From positions 1,984,001-2,048,000 of the forward strand of contig NZ_RAQC01000001.1 in the NCBI RefSeq assembly GCF_003610405.1: a stretch of 64,000 nucleotides of DNA, written 5' to 3'. Positions 16,522-25,720 of this stretch are shown here, piece after piece. The notes beneath the pieces were generated by a model. It saw nothing but the letters and a program-made list of their open reading frames with translations. It had not been told where the DNA came from and made no database searches. The stretch is from Microbacterium sp. AG238 (lineage in GTDB: Bacteria > Actinomycetota > Actinomycetes > Actinomycetales > Microbacteriaceae). The translations under genes and the position numbers were made by a program. The number at the start of each line of letters is the position of its first letter. Within the stretch, counting starts at the first letter, position 1.

Positions 16522-17975
16522 CCAAGGAACTGCGGCGACTCAGCTTCGTGATGCTGGCGATGTTCCTCGCGCTGTTCGTCTCGACCAGCTGGATCCAGGT
16601 GATCCAGGCCCAGGCGCTCAACGAGAACCCAGGCAACCGGCGAACGCTGTACGACTCGTTCGAGGTCCAGCGCGGGTCCATCATCGCGGGCGGCTCGGTC
16701 GTTGCGGCATCCGTGCCGAGCGGCGACATCTACTCGTGGCAGCGCCAGTACACGGATGCCGCCCTGTGGGCGCCCATCACGGGCTGGATCAACCCGGTGC
16801 TGGGCTCGTCGACGGGCATCGAGCAGATCATGAACCAGTCGCTCTCGGGCACCGACGACACGCAGTTCCTCGCCCGCCTCGAGCAGATCATCTCGGGTGC
16901 ACCCGCGCGCGGCTCGAACGTGCTGCTCACGGTCGACCCCAAGATCCAGCAGGCCGCGTTCGACGCACTGCAGGGGTACGAGGGGGCCGTCATCGCGAGC
17001 GACCCGTCCACCGGACGCATCCTCGCGATGGTGACGAGCCCGAGCTTCGACACCAACGTGCTCGCCTCGCATGATTCCGCCGAGGTCAACGCGGCATACG
17101 ACCAGCTCGCGGCCGACCCCCTCAAGCCGCTGTTCAACCGCGCCATCGGCGGTGACCTCAACCCGCCAGGGTCGACGTTCAAGCTCGTCGTGGCCTCCGC
17201 CGCACTGTCGTCGGGAAAGTACACGCCCGAGTCGACGTTCCCGAACCCCGCGACCTGGACGATCCCCGGCACGAGCAACACCCTCCACAACTTCGACCTC
17301 GGCACCTGTGGCCCCGGCGACACGGTCACCCTGGCGACCGCGCTCCGACTCAGCTGCAACATCCCGATGGCCGAGCTCGCGGTCGAACTCGGCGACGACG
17401 CCATCCGCGAAGAGGCCGAGAAGTTCGGGTTCAACAGCGAGATGGAGATCCCGCTCCCGGCGGCCGCGTCCGAGTACCCCCGAGGACTGAACGACGCCCG
17501 CACGGCGCTTTCCGGCTTCGGTCAGGGGGACGTCGTCGCGACGCCGCTGCAGATCAACCAGGTCTCGGCCGGCATCGCGAACGGCGGCATGGTGATGAAG
17601 CCGCAGCTGCTCGACTCCGTCGTCGCACCAGACCTGACGGTGCAGGAGAAGTTCGAGCCGAGCGAGTTCGGACGTGCGCTCAGCACGGATGTCGCCGAGC
17701 AGATGCGAACCCTCATGGTCGCCAATGTCCGTGATGGTGCGGCGAGCGGTGCAAGAATAGACGGCGTCGATGTCGCCGGAAAAACGGGCACTGCGGAGCA
17801 CGGTCCAGGCGATCCGTACACGTTGTGGTTCACCGGCTTCGCGCCGGCGGATGACCCCCAGGTGGCCGTCACAGTGATGGTCGAGAACGGGGGCGGCCAG
17901 GGGCAGGCCGGGACGAGCAGCGGGATCGCAGCCCCCATTGCGAAGAAGGTTATCGAGGCGGTGCTGAACAGATGA
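16518..17975 (+). CDS. pbpA: PbpA, class B penicillin-binding protein
   Basis: A 485-aa transpeptidase anchored by an N-terminal membrane helix (residues about 8-30). The catalytic motifs are STFK in [13 protein letters not shown] in LSCNIPMAE and KTG in [11 protein letters not shown]. It cross-links peptidoglycan and pairs with RodA, its operon neighbour. The ATG at 16518 overlaps the rodA stop, and the pbpA stop overlaps the pknA-like start. Confidence 0.94.
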   Translation: MTKELRRLSFVMLAMFLALFVSTSWIQVIQAQALNENPGNRRTLYDSFEVQRGSIIAGGSVVAASVPSGDIYSWQRQYTDAALWAPITGWINPVLGSSTGIEQIMNQSLSGTDDTQFLARLEQIISGAPARGSNVLLTVDPKIQQAAFDALQGYEGAVIASDPSTGRILAMVTSPSFDTNVLASHDSAEVNAAYDQLAADPLKPLFNRAIGGDLNPPGSTFKLVVASAALSSGKYTPESTFPNPATWTIPGTSNTLHNFDLGTCGPGDTVTLATALRLSCNIPMAELAVELGDDAIREEAEKFGFNSEMEIPLPAAASEYPRGLNDARTALSGFGQGDVVATPLQINQVSAGIANGGMVMKPQLLDSVVAPDLTVQEKFEPSEFGRALSTDVAEQMRTLMVANVRDGAASGARIDGVDVAGKTGTAEHGPGDPYTLWFTGFAPADDPQVAVTVMVENGGGQGQAGTSSGIAAPIAKKVIEAVLNR

Positions 17976-19825
17976 GACCCATGCAAGGCGTGAGCTTCGG
18001 CGGGCGTTACGAACTGGATTCGCGGATCGCGATCGGCGGTATGGGCGAGGTGTGGGAAGCCACTGACCACGTCATCGGCCGCACGGTGGCGATCAAGATC
18101 CTCAAAGACGAGTACATGGGTGATCCCGGGTTCCTCGAGCGCTTCCGCGCCGAGGCCCGTCACGCCGCACTCGTGAACCACGAGGGCATTGCGAGCGTCT
18201 TCGACTACGGCGAAGAGAACGGCAGCGCGTTCCTGGTCATGGAGCTCGTCCCCGGCGAGGCGCTGTCGACCATCCTCGAGCGCGAGGGCTCGCTGTCGTC
18301 GGACAAGACGCTCGACATCGTCGCCCAGACCGCATCGGCGCTGCAGGCTGCGCACGCGGCTGGCCTCGTACACCGCGACATCAAGCCGGGAAACCTTCTC
18401 ATCACCCCCGACGGCCGCGTGAAGATCACCGACTTCGGCATCGCGCGCATCGCCGATCAGGTGCCGCTGACAGCGACCGGTCAGGTCATGGGCACGGTGC
18501 AGTACCTCTCCCCCGAGCAGGCCTCGGGGCACCCGGCATCCCCGGCGACCGACATCTACTCGCTCGGCATCGTCGCGTACGAGTCCGTCGCGGGCAAGCG
18601 TCCGTTCACGGGTGAGTCGCAGGTCGCGATCGCCATGGCGCAGATCAACGAGCAGCCTCCGCCGCTGCCTGCGACCGTTTCCGACCCGGTGCAGAGGCTC
18701 ATCCTCGCGATGATCGCGAAGAAGCCCGATGACCGTCCGGCATCCGCGTCGGCCGTCGCACGGGCGGCATCCGCCCTCCGCCGCGGAGATCTGGCCGCGG
18801 CTCACGCTGCGGTCCCGGCGATCGCGGCCGGCGCCGGCACGAGCGACATGACGCAGCTGTTGCCCTCAGAGGGAGGCGACACCGCGACTCTGCTGCTGCC
18901 GGCAGGCGCGGCGGCGGCTGGTGCCGGCCTCTCGGCCGCGGGTTCGGCAGGCGCTGCGTCCGAAGCTGCTGCTGCGGACGACAATCTCGCCGAAACGCCC
19001 AAGCGCAAGCGCAGCCGGTGGACCTGGCCTCTCGTGGCGCTCATCGCCCTGCTCGTCATCGTGCTCGGCGGCACGCTCTTCGCGCTGCTCTCCGGCGGCG
19101 GTGACCCCGATCCCGCTCCCTCGAGCCCGAGCAACTCGGCACCGTCCACCCCCGCAGACACTCCCTCGGCGCCGGCGACCCCGAGCACCCCGTCCTCGAT
19201 CAACGTCGACGGACTCGGCCTCACCGGCCGTTCGTGCGAAGACGCTCTCGCCGTCGCCGAGCGCGCCGGCCTCGAGAACGTCACCTGCGCTCCCGGCAAC
19301 CCCGCTCCAAGCGAGGATCAGGTCGGCCAGGTCTACGACGTCGTCCCGCTCGGCAACGTCAAGCCCACCGATTCGGTGACCCTGACGTCGTACGCCGAGC
19401 AGAGCCCGCTCGAGGCGCCGGCCGCACCGACCATCCAGTCGAACGGGCAGACCGTCACCAGCGTCACCGCGGGCTCGACCGTGCAGGTCATGTGGTCGAG
19501 CTACACGTGCCCCGCGGGTCTGACCCCGTCGGAGTACCGCTTCACGGTCTCGGGCGGCACGTTCGCCAACGGCCAGACCACGTCGAGCTTCAGCCTCAAC
19601 CAGCGCCCGGCTCCGGTCACCGTCGGAGACTCCGGAGCCCTTTCGGTCACGTACACCGTGACGTGCGCGGGTGAGAGCGGCGACCGCACGTCGCCCGCCT
19701 CTTCCGAGGCGGCCGCCACGATTCAGACGGCGCCGTCGCCGACCCCCAGCCAGAACGGCAACGGCGGCAGCAACGGCGGCGGAAACGGCAACGGCGGAAG
19801 CAGCAACGGCGGAAGCAACAACTGA
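17972..19825 (+). CDS. pknA: PknA-type Ser/Thr kinase with outer sensor region
   Basis: A 617-aa Hanks-type kinase. The kinase domain covers about residues 12-275, with glycine loop [12 protein letters not shown], catalytic VAIKIL lysine, HRDIKPGN (H134) and DFGIAR. An Ala-rich juxtamembrane part, one membrane helix (about 354-374), a Pro/Ser/Thr linker, one PASTA-like unit with two cysteines and an Fn3-like part follow, ending in a Gly/Asn/Ser repeat tail. The classical mycobacterial PknA lacks such a large outer region, so this member probably senses a wall signal itself. It overlaps pbpA and is followed by a second kinase gene. Confidence 0.92.
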   Translation: MRPMQGVSFGGRYELDSRIAIGGMGEVWEATDHVIGRTVAIKILKDEYMGDPGFLERFRAEARHAALVNHEGIASVFDYGEENGSAFLVMELVPGEALSTILEREGSLSSDKTLDIVAQTASALQAAHAAGLVHRDIKPGNLLITPDGRVKITDFGIARIADQVPLTATGQVMGTVQYLSPEQASGHPASPATDIYSLGIVAYESVAGKRPFTGESQVAIAMAQINEQPPPLPATVSDPVQRLILAMIAKKPDDRPASASAVARAASALRRGDLAAAHAAVPAIAAGAGTSDMTQLLPSEGGDTATLLLPAGAAAAGAGLSAAGSAGAASEAAAADDNLAETPKRKRSRWTWPLVALIALLVIVLGGTLFALLSGGGDPDPAPSSPSNSAPSTPADTPSAPATPSTPSSINVDGLGLTGRSCEDALAVAERAGLENVTCAPGNPAPSEDQVGQVYDVVPLGNVKPTDSVTLTSYAEQSPLEAPAAPTIQSNGQTVTSVTAGSTVQVMWSSYTCPAGLTPSEYRFTVSGGTFANGQTTSSFSLNQRPAPVTVGDSGALSVTYTVTCAGESGDRTSPASSEAAATIQTAPSPTPSQNGNGGSNGGGNGNGGSSNGGSNN

Positions 19826-19879
19826 CCGAGTTCGACCATGAGTCCAACATCCGAGTACGAGTCGAACGCAGGGAGTGAC

Positions 19880-21586
19880 GTGTCGGCAGAGCAACGTGTG
19901 CTGTCAGGGCGCTACCGCATCGACGAGCCCATCGGGCGCGGCGGCATGGCGAGCGTGTATCGAGGGTACGACGTGACCCTCGGGCGAGATGTCGCGATCA
20001 AGGTGCTCAAGCGCGAGCTGGCCGACGACCCGGGCTTCCGGATGCGTTTCCGTCTCGAGGCGCAAGCGGCATCGCGCATGGCGCACCCGTCGATCGTGCG
20101 GGTGTTCGATGCCGGCGAAGACACCGAGACCGACCCCGACGGCAGCGAGCACTCGGTGCCGTACATCGTCATGGAGCTCGTGACCGGACGTCTGCTCAAA
20201 GACATGGTCGACGCCGGACCCATCGCCGAGGCGGATGCCGTGCGCTACGTCGACGGCATCCTCGAGGCCCTCGAGTACTCGCACCGCGCCGGGGTCGTTC
20301 ACCGCGACATCAAGCCCGGGAACGTCATGATCACCGACGCGGGGGCCGTGAAGGTGATGGATTTCGGCATCGCACGCGCAGTGTCCGACTCGTCGTCGAC
20401 GGTCGCCGAGACGACCGCGATCATCGGCACGGCCGCCTACTTCTCTCCCGAGCAGGCCAAGGGCGAGCCGGTCGACGCGCGCGCCGACCTCTACTCGACC
20501 GGCGTCGTTCTCTACGAGCTGCTGACCGGGCGCGCGCCCTTCCGCGGCGAGACGCCCGTGGCCGTCGCCTACCAGCACGTCAGCGAGGCGCCGCTGCCGC
20601 CCTCCGAGATCTCCGACGAGGTGCCGCGGGCGCTGGATGCCGTCGTTCTGCGGGCCCTCGCGAAGAGCCCCTTCCAGCGGTTCCAAGACGCCACGGAGTT
20701 CCGGGCCGCCCTCGAGCAGGCCGTCGGCGGCAAACAGCCGACGAAGCGTCAGATGGGCGCGCTCGCTAGCGAGCTCTACGGACCCGACCCGCGACATGCA
20801 GCCGAGACGGCACGCTCGCTTCGTCAGCTCAGCACCGACAACACCATGCGGCGCACGCAGTCCGGTCCCCCGGTCAGCTGGATCTGGGCCGGCGTCGCGG
20901 TGCTCGCGGCGCTGCTCATCGCGGTGCTCATCTGGGTGCTGGCCTTCCGCGACGCGGGCACGACCGTCCCCAGCACGTCGCGCGTCGTGCCCGAAGTCGC
21001 CGGCAAGTCGTGGGACCTCGCGGAGAACCTCATCGCGGAGGCCGAGCTGAATCCCGTCCGCTCAGACCGCAGCGACGACACGGTACCGGCGGGCGACGTC
21101 ATCGACACCGAGCCCGCCGCAGGCATCACCCTGTCTCCCGGGCAGCGCGTGACCGTGTACGTCTCGACGGGCCAGGAGATGGCCACGGTCCCGCCGTTGC
21201 AGAACCTCTCGCGCACGGAGGCGACCGAGGCACTGCAGCGTGCCGGCCTGCAGTTGGGCACCGTCCGCTCGCGGAACGATCCGACCCTGCCTGCCGGCAC
21301 GGTCATCGAGGCATCGGCTCCGGAGGGCTCTGCGCTCGCCATGGGATCGTCGGTCAACCTCGTCGTCGCGAGCGGCACCGTGACTCTCGTCGATCTCACC
21401 GGATACACGGTCGAGGCCGCCGAGCGCGAGCTGCAGCAGGAGTCACGGCAACTGGTGCCCGAGGTGGTCGAAGACCCGGGCTGCGCCGCGGCCGCGGGAG
21501 GACGAACCGTCTCATCGCAGTCGCTCGCGCCGGGCGAAGTGCCGATCGGGTCGACCGTCACGCTGCGGGTCTGCACCGGAAGCTGA
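19880..21586 (+). CDS. pknB: PknB-type Ser/Thr kinase with three PASTA domains
   Basis: About 568 aa. The kinase domain (about residues 8-275) has IGRGGMASVYRG, the lysine in [15 protein letters not shown] (H141) and DFGIAR. One membrane helix lies near 334-356. Three PASTA units follow from about 369, starting VVPEVAGKSW, TVPPLQNLSR and TLVDLTGYTV; such domains bind muropeptides and lipid II. The GTG at 19880 is preferred because GGGAG lies 4 nt before it and the kinase begins there. An ATG at 19838 would add 14 unconserved residues. It ends the fhaA-pknB operon and meets a converging gene 4 bp later. Confidence 0.93.
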   Translation: MSAEQRVLSGRYRIDEPIGRGGMASVYRGYDVTLGRDVAIKVLKRELADDPGFRMRFRLEAQAASRMAHPSIVRVFDAGEDTETDPDGSEHSVPYIVMELVTGRLLKDMVDAGPIAEADAVRYVDGILEALEYSHRAGVVHRDIKPGNVMITDAGAVKVMDFGIARAVSDSSSTVAETTAIIGTAAYFSPEQAKGEPVDARADLYSTGVVLYELLTGRAPFRGETPVAVAYQHVSEAPLPPSEISDEVPRALDAVVLRALAKSPFQRFQDATEFRAALEQAVGGKQPTKRQMGALASELYGPDPRHAAETARSLRQLSTDNTMRRTQSGPPVSWIWAGVAVLAALLIAVLIWVLAFRDAGTTVPSTSRVVPEVAGKSWDLAENLIAEAELNPVRSDRSDDTVPAGDVIDTEPAAGITLSPGQRVTVYVSTGQEMATVPPLQNLSRTEATEALQRAGLQLGTVRSRNDPTLPAGTVIEASAPEGSALAMGSSVNLVVASGTVTLVDLTGYTVEAAERELQQESRQLVPEVVEDPGCAAAAGGRTVSSQSLAPGEVPIGSTVTLRVCTGS

Positions 21587-21590
21587 CGAC

Positions 21591-22217
21591 TCACCTCCGA
21601 TGCGGATGCAACCGCGCGCCGCGTAGTGCCGCGCCCGCCAGCCCCGCCGATGCGAGCCAGTTGCCGAGCATCCGATAGCCGCCGTCGGTCAACACGGACT
21701 CGGGGTGGAACTGCACGCCGACGATGGGCGCGTCGCGATGTGCGATCGCCATGATCGTGCCGCCCGGAGCCCGAGCGGTCACCCGCAGCTCGTCGGGGAC
21801 GGTCTCCGCATGCACCGCAAGCGAGTGATACCTGCCTGCCGTGAACGTCGTGGGCACCCCTTCGAAGAGGAATGACCCGTCATGCCGAACGTCAGAGGTC
21901 ATGCCGTGCATGAGTTCCGGCGCTTCCGTCACGGTCGCACCGAACGCGACCGCGATGGCTTGATGCCCGAGACACACCCCGAGTAAGGGGATCGCGGATG
22001 CCGCCGCCGCGCGCACGACGTCGATCGAGGCGCCGGCGCCCTCGGGGGTCCCCGGGCCGGGTGAGACGAGGATGCCGTCGAAGCCCGCGATCGCGCGCGA
22101 CGCATCGGCCACGGCATCCGATTCCACCATCTCGGTCTCGGCCCCAAGCTCGTGGAGATACCCGACGAGAGTGTGGATGAAGCTGTCGTGATTGTCGATC
22201 ACGAGAACGGCGGTCAC
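21591..22217 (-). CDS. trpG: glutamine amidotransferase, anthranilate/ADC synthase component II
   Basis: A 208-aa class I glutamine amidotransferase. It has DNHDSF at the N terminus, the oxyanion-loop VSPGPGTPE, the nucleophile Cys in LLGVCLGHQAI, and the His-Glu pair in GVQFHPESVLTDGG. It supplies ammonia from glutamine to a chorismate-using partner, making anthranilate or 4-amino-4-deoxychorismate. No trpE or pabB is nearby, as is usual for this copy beside pknB in actinobacteria. The GTG at 22217 overlaps the stop of the 52-aa membrane protein gene. Confidence 0.88.
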   Translation of the reverse strand: MTAVLVIDNHDSFIHTLVGYLHELGAETEMVESDAVADASRAIAGFDGILVSPGPGTPEGAGASIDVVRAAAASAIPLLGVCLGHQAIAVAFGATVTEAPELMHGMTSDVRHDGSFLFEGVPTTFTAGRYHSLAVHAETVPDELRVTARAPGGTIMAIAHRDAPIVGVQFHPESVLTDGGYRMLGNWLASAGLAGAALRGARLHPHRR

Positions 22218-22372
22218 CCGACCGTCGACTCCTCGCCGGGGGCGAAGAACGGCGCGACGGCGGGGAACACCCAGAAGAACAGCGCGTAGACGACGGCGGC
22301 CGCGAGAATGAGGAGGAAGACGACCCGGAGCCACCAGGGACCGGGCAGAACTCGCCACAATGCTCCGTACAT
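22214..22372 (-). CDS. 52-aa single-span membrane protein
   Basis: A very short gene for a protein MYGALWRVLPGPWWLRVVF... with one long hydrophobic segment (about residues 15-40) and an acidic end. Its start overlaps the sortase stop (TGATG) and its stop overlaps the trpG start, so real translation is likely despite the size. The same small protein type sits between sortase E and trpG in related genomes as far as I recall. The function is unknown; a helper of the sortase is possible. Confidence 0.7.
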   Translation of the reverse strand: MYGALWRVLPGPWWLRVVFLLILAAAVVYALFFWVFPAVAPFFAPGEESTVG

Positions 22373-23166
22373 CAGGCGGGGGCTCCCTCTGTCAGCGACG
22401 CCGGCGGACCCGCCGACGTCGGGGTGAACTCTTCGAACACCGCGTACGAGATGATGCGTTCGAGCATGTTGAGCTTCGGCGCGCAGCTCGTCAGGGTGAG
22501 GTACTTGCCGTTGGCGCTGAGGTCGACCTGCTGCGGAACAGGGTTGAGCACTTCGATCGCGGTGTCCTGCACGTACTCGACGTTGCGGAAACGGTAGGTG
22601 TACCAGCCGTCCTGGGTCTGGATGACGATCGCATCGCCGACCACGAGGCGGTCGACGGGGTCGAAGGGAGCACCGGAGGTCCATCGGTGTGCCGCGACGG
22701 CCATGTTGCCGTCCGCGCCCGGCATCGCCGATCCCTCGTAATGACCGATGTGTCCCTTGTCGAGGATCGCCTTCTTCCCCGTGCCGTTCGCGATCGTGAA
22801 CTGCCAGTCGGGGCCGAAACGCGGGATGTACATGACGCCGAACTCGGCGCCCTGCTCGGGCTCGGCGAGAACCGGGATGGCGGCGGGGCCGGGAGTCTCG
22901 GGATCGCCTGCGGGAGTCTCGCTGGGCGTGGGCGACTCCTGCGCCTGTGCCTGAGCCTGCCACTGCTGCGAGAGCGCCTGCGCCTCGGCCTGTTTCTGCG
23001 AGCCGATGATCATGTCGCCGAACCACATCTGCCAGCTCACGAAGAGCAGCATCACGACGCCGGCCGTGAGAAGGAGCTCACCGAACACGCTGATGACGCT
23101 CACACGACGTCGCGGGCGCGACTGCGAGCGACGTGAGCGTCTGGTCGACGTACGGGTGCTCTCCAC
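22372..23166 (-). CDS. class E sortase
   Basis: A 264-aa membrane-anchored transpeptidase. A basic N terminus and one membrane helix (about residues 25-48) precede a Gln/Ala- and Pro-rich linker. The catalytic domain (about 105-250) has the active His in MAVAAHRW, the Cys in LTLTSCAPK and a basic residue later. Class E sortases cut LAxTG-type signals and attach proteins to peptidoglycan. The partial glycosidase at the right end of the window carries LAVTG. The start is GTG at 23166. Confidence 0.88.
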   Translation of the reverse strand: MESTRTSTRRSRRSQSRPRRRVSVISVFGELLLTAGVVMLLFVSWQMWFGDMIIGSQKQAEAQALSQQWQAQAQAQESPTPSETPAGDPETPGPAAIPVLAEPEQGAEFGVMYIPRFGPDWQFTIANGTGKKAILDKGHIGHYEGSAMPGADGNMAVAAHRWTSGAPFDPVDRLVVGDAIVIQTQDGWYTYRFRNVEYVQDTAIEVLNPVPQQVDLSANGKYLTLTSCAPKLNMLERIISYAVFEEFTPTSAGPPASLTEGAPA

Positions 23167-23220
23167 AATCGCCGAGTTTATCCTTCGGCCCTGGGGGTGG
23201 TCGCAGAGAAGACCTCCATT

Positions 23221-23721
23221 TCACCCGACCATCGACGGGCGGGTGAACCGGGTGAATCGTTGCCGACGCGTTTCGGATCGCTTCTGCGGTTCGGCGTGCT
23301 CGCTCGCCGTATCCCGGTTCGCGGTATCGGCATCGACGAGCCCGCGGACCGAACCCGGGGTCGGGAGATCGATCCAAAGCCGGATGCTGCCGGTTCTGAC
23401 GCCGGCGCCGTTCACCACGGCCGCGCCGCCGATGTGGTCGAGCAGAGGATGCATCTCGGCCGCTACCGGCTCGGGCAGATACCCGACGCCGCGACCGTTC
23501 GAGAAGACGGCGACGTTGCCGCGTCCGCGAGACGCGTCGACCTCGGTGCGCAGAACGTAGGTACGCGGGCGACGGGTCTGACGCTCCCGGTCGTTCACGA
23601 GATAGTGGGTGCGCTCCAGTCTCACCGCGCGAGACGGTAGCTGTCGCAGATCAGGAAGATCGTCGTGCCGCCTCACTCGACCGGTGAATGCGTGTACGAC
23701 CTGTTCCCACCATGCGGGCAT
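23221..23721 (-). CDS. hypothetical protein (weakly HIRAN-like)
   Basis: 166 aa. The middle (RTYVLRTEVDASRGRGNVAVFSNGRGVGYLPEPVAAEMHPLLD) reads like a compact beta-rich domain and recalls HIRAN-like folds of actinobacterial proteins, but the match is weak. The C-terminal third is charged and Arg/Thr-rich. There is no signal peptide. It starts with ATG at 23721 and lies 54 bp upstream of the sortase gene on the same strand, so it may be the first gene of the sortase-trpG transcript. Confidence 0.6.
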   Translation of the reverse strand: MPAWWEQVVHAFTGRVRRHDDLPDLRQLPSRAVRLERTHYLVNDRERQTRRPRTYVLRTEVDASRGRGNVAVFSNGRGVGYLPEPVAAEMHPLLDHIGGAAVVNGAGVRTGSIRLWIDLPTPGSVRGLVDADTANRDTASEHAEPQKRSETRRQRFTRFTRPSMVG

Positions 23722-23836
23722 GTCGGCCCCTCTCGATTCGGCATGCCATCACCGGAGCGGAGCACGTTCCCACTCTCCCACGGCGGCCTGTGGGAGACCT
23801 GACCGGCGGAGCCGGGGAGACCCGGGGTCCGGCGGC

Positions 23837-23842
23837 TAGGAT
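23837..23842 (+). promoter_or_regulatory. -10 box TAGGAT, leaderless promoter of crgA
   Basis: TAGGAT ends 7 nt before the crgA ATG. No ribosome binding site separates them, so a leaderless mRNA is expected. Confidence 0.5.
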
Positions 23843-23848
23843 TCTCCC

Positions 23849-24088
23849 ATGGCATCTTCGAGCGACCACGACGACCCGACCGTGGAGCGACGCCCCGCAG
23901 ATGACGCACCTAACCCGGTCTGGTTCAAGCCGATCATGCTGGGGCTGATGCTCATCGGACTCGTGTGGGTGCTCGTCTTCTACCTCAGCAGCTCCACACT
24001 GCCCGTGCCCGGTATCGGCGGGTGGAACCTAGTGATCGGTTTCGGCATCGCCTTCGTCGGGTTCCTCATGACGACGCGGTGGCGCTGA
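23849..24088 (+). CDS. crgA: CrgA cell division protein
   Basis: A 79-aa protein with an acidic N terminus and two membrane helices (about residues 28-47 and 58-74) separated by the short outer loop SSTLPVPGIGGW, ending in a basic MTTRWR. Size, topology and the place near pknB and trpG match CrgA, which recruits divisome proteins and affects FtsZ and PBP placement in actinobacteria. Confidence 0.9.
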   Translation: MASSSDHDDPTVERRPADDAPNPVWFKPIMLGLMLIGLVWVLVFYLSSSTLPVPGIGGWNLVIGFGIAFVGFLMTTRWR

Positions 24089-24091
24089 GCG

Positions 24092-24157
24092 TCATCCACA
24101 AGGGGTGAATCACACCGGTGTGATTCCATCCCCACCTGGGGATAGACCTGTGGATAA
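24092..24157. other. DnaA-box pair around a 20-bp palindrome
   Basis: TCATCCACA (24092-24100, one mismatch to TTATCCACA) and a perfect reverse box TGTGGATAA (24149-24157) flank the perfect palindrome GAATCACACCGGTGTGATTC (24107-24126). The whole sits in the 75-bp gap between converging crgA and the rhomboid gene. The palindrome may simply end transcription from both sides; the boxes may bind DnaA away from oriC. Confidence 0.45.
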
Positions 24158-24163
24158 CTTTTC

Positions 24164-25063
24164 TCAGTACAGCGCGAGCGGCACCGCGAGGAGAGCGATC
24201 AGCCCCGCGGCGGTGGCGCCGAGCAGCCAGACCTGCAGGCGCTGACGGCGAATCGTTCGCGTTCGTGCGTAGATCAGACCGACCAGCGCTCCGACCGCGA
24301 GGCCGCCCACGTGTGCCTGCCACGAGATCTGCATGCCGCCACCGCCGCCGAGCCCGCTCGTGAGAAGCGGTAGGAACGTGATGACGAGATTGATCCCGAG
24401 CACGACGGCGATACCGGTGATGTTCGCGCCGATGTGGCGACCGATCACGAGCAAGGCGCCGAAGAGGCCGAAGATGGCACCCGAGGCTCCGACGACAGCC
24501 GACGTGAAGCCGAACAGCACGACGGCGACGGATCCCCCGAGGCCGCTGAGCAGGTAGAGCCACACGAAGCGACCGCGTCCGAGCATCGGTTCGAGGCTGC
24601 GCCCGAGCATCCAGAGCGCGAGCATGTTGAGCCCGACGTGCCAGAATCCGCTGTGCACCAGCAGCACCGTGAACAGGCGCCACGGCTCGAATGATCCTGT
24701 GAACGACGGGTAGAGCAGAGGCGGGACGAGCGCGAGGGCCTGTTGCACCATCAGCCCCACACCCGGGATGAGGCCCACGACGAAGGCGAAGAACGTCACG
24801 CCGATGATGGCGTAGGTGGCCAGCGGCCGCGAGTCGTCGGAGCGCACCGCGCGGAGGATGCGCGGCGCGCGGCGGGGACGTGGCGCGCCCGAGCTCTTCT
24901 GCTGATCACGCAGACATTCGGGGCAGATCACACCGACGGGCATCTGCGTCTGGCATTCCGCGCAGATGGTGCGCAGGCACCGTTGGCAGAGCACGAAGCT
25001 CTGCCGGTCGGGATGCCGGTAACAGAAGTTGTCGGGATTGCTCCGCAGCTCGGACGCGCTCAC
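24164..25063 (-). CDS. rhomboid-family intramembrane serine protease
   Basis: A 299-aa membrane protein. The first 50 residues hold a zinc-binding-like cysteine/histidine cluster (CYRHPDRQSFVLCQRC, CAECQ, CPEC). The rhomboid domain has the HSGFWHVGLNMLAL motif, the catalytic Ser in GASGAIFG and the catalytic His in AHVGGL. It cleaves membrane proteins within the bilayer; targets are unknown. The start is GTG at 25063, 7 nt after the cyclophilin stop, so the two form an operon as in other actinobacteria. Confidence 0.92.
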   Translation of the reverse strand: MSASELRSNPDNFCYRHPDRQSFVLCQRCLRTICAECQTQMPVGVICPECLRDQQKSSGAPRPRRAPRILRAVRSDDSRPLATYAIIGVTFFAFVVGLIPGVGLMVQQALALVPPLLYPSFTGSFEPWRLFTVLLVHSGFWHVGLNMLALWMLGRSLEPMLGRGRFVWLYLLSGLGGSVAVVLFGFTSAVVGASGAIFGLFGALLVIGRHIGANITGIAVVLGINLVITFLPLLTSGLGGGGGMQISWQAHVGGLAVGALVGLIYARTRTIRRQRLQVWLLGATAAGLIALLAVPLALY

Positions 25064-25070
25064 GTAGCGC

Positions 25071-25637
25071 TCAGACCGCCGCGACGTCGATCGACGAGAT
25101 GACGACGGCGTCGACCGGACGGTCCTGTGCGCCGGTCTTCACCGCGGCGATCGTGTCGACGACCTGACGCGACGCGTCATCCGCCACCTCACCGAAGATG
25201 GTGTGCTTGCCCTGGAGCCACGGGGTGGGGTCGGTCGTGATGAAGAACTGCGACCCGTTCGTGCCCTCGGCCTTGCCGGTGATCGCGTTGCGGCGCAGAC
25301 CCGCGTTCGCCATGGCGAGGATGTAGGGATTCTGGAAGTCCAGCTCGGGGCTGATCTCGTCGTCGAAGTTGTAGCCGGGGCCGCCGATGCCCTGTCCGAG
25401 CGGGTCGCCGCCCTGGATCATGAAGTTCGGGATGATGCGGTGGAAGATGACGTTCGTGTAGAGGGGGCCCTCACCGGGCCGGCCCGTCGCGGGGTCGGTC
25501 CACTCCTGCGAACCGTCCGAGAGGCCGATGAAGTTCTTCACCGTGCGGGGGGCCTGGTCGCCGAAAAGGTTGACGACGATGTCGCCGTGGTTGGTGTGGA
25601 TCGTCGCTACTGCAGTGTGCTGAGGCATGTGTGCCAT
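25071..25637 (-). CDS. ppiA: cyclophilin-type peptidyl-prolyl isomerase
   Basis: A cytoplasmic cyclophilin of 188 aa that catalyses cis-trans prolyl isomerisation. Core motifs are FHRIIPNFMIQGGDP, NGSQFFITT and GKHTIFGEV, which include the catalytic Arg and substrate-binding Phe, Met and Gln. ATG at 25637 is preferred since GGTG(C)GAGA lies just before it; an in-frame ATG at 25628 would shorten it by three residues. The rhomboid gene follows in the same operon. Confidence 0.92.
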   Translation of the reverse strand: MAHMPQHTAVATIHTNHGDIVVNLFGDQAPRTVKNFIGLSDGSQEWTDPATGRPGEGPLYTNVIFHRIIPNFMIQGGDPLGQGIGGPGYNFDDEISPELDFQNPYILAMANAGLRRNAITGKAEGTNGSQFFITTDPTPWLQGKHTIFGEVADDASRQVVDTIAAVKTGAQDRPVDAVVISSIDVAAV

Positions 25638-25720
25638 TCTCGCACCTGTCAATGCCCTGCTGGCTGGAGCGCACTCTGGCAAGATGAGGGAAAACGTCCC
25701 ACGATGCAGGGAGGGCCCAC

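Noticed and set aside
19740..19822. GGCAACGGCGGAAGCA-like short repeats as a CRISPR or satellite
   Set aside because: They encode the Gly/Asn/Ser tail of the kinase; no spacer structure. No CRISPR array was seen anywhere in the window.
12600..21586. The kinase/FHA/PBP operon as something new
   Set aside because: Gene order and products match the well-known actinobacterial growth and division cluster; only the outer part of the first kinase is notable.
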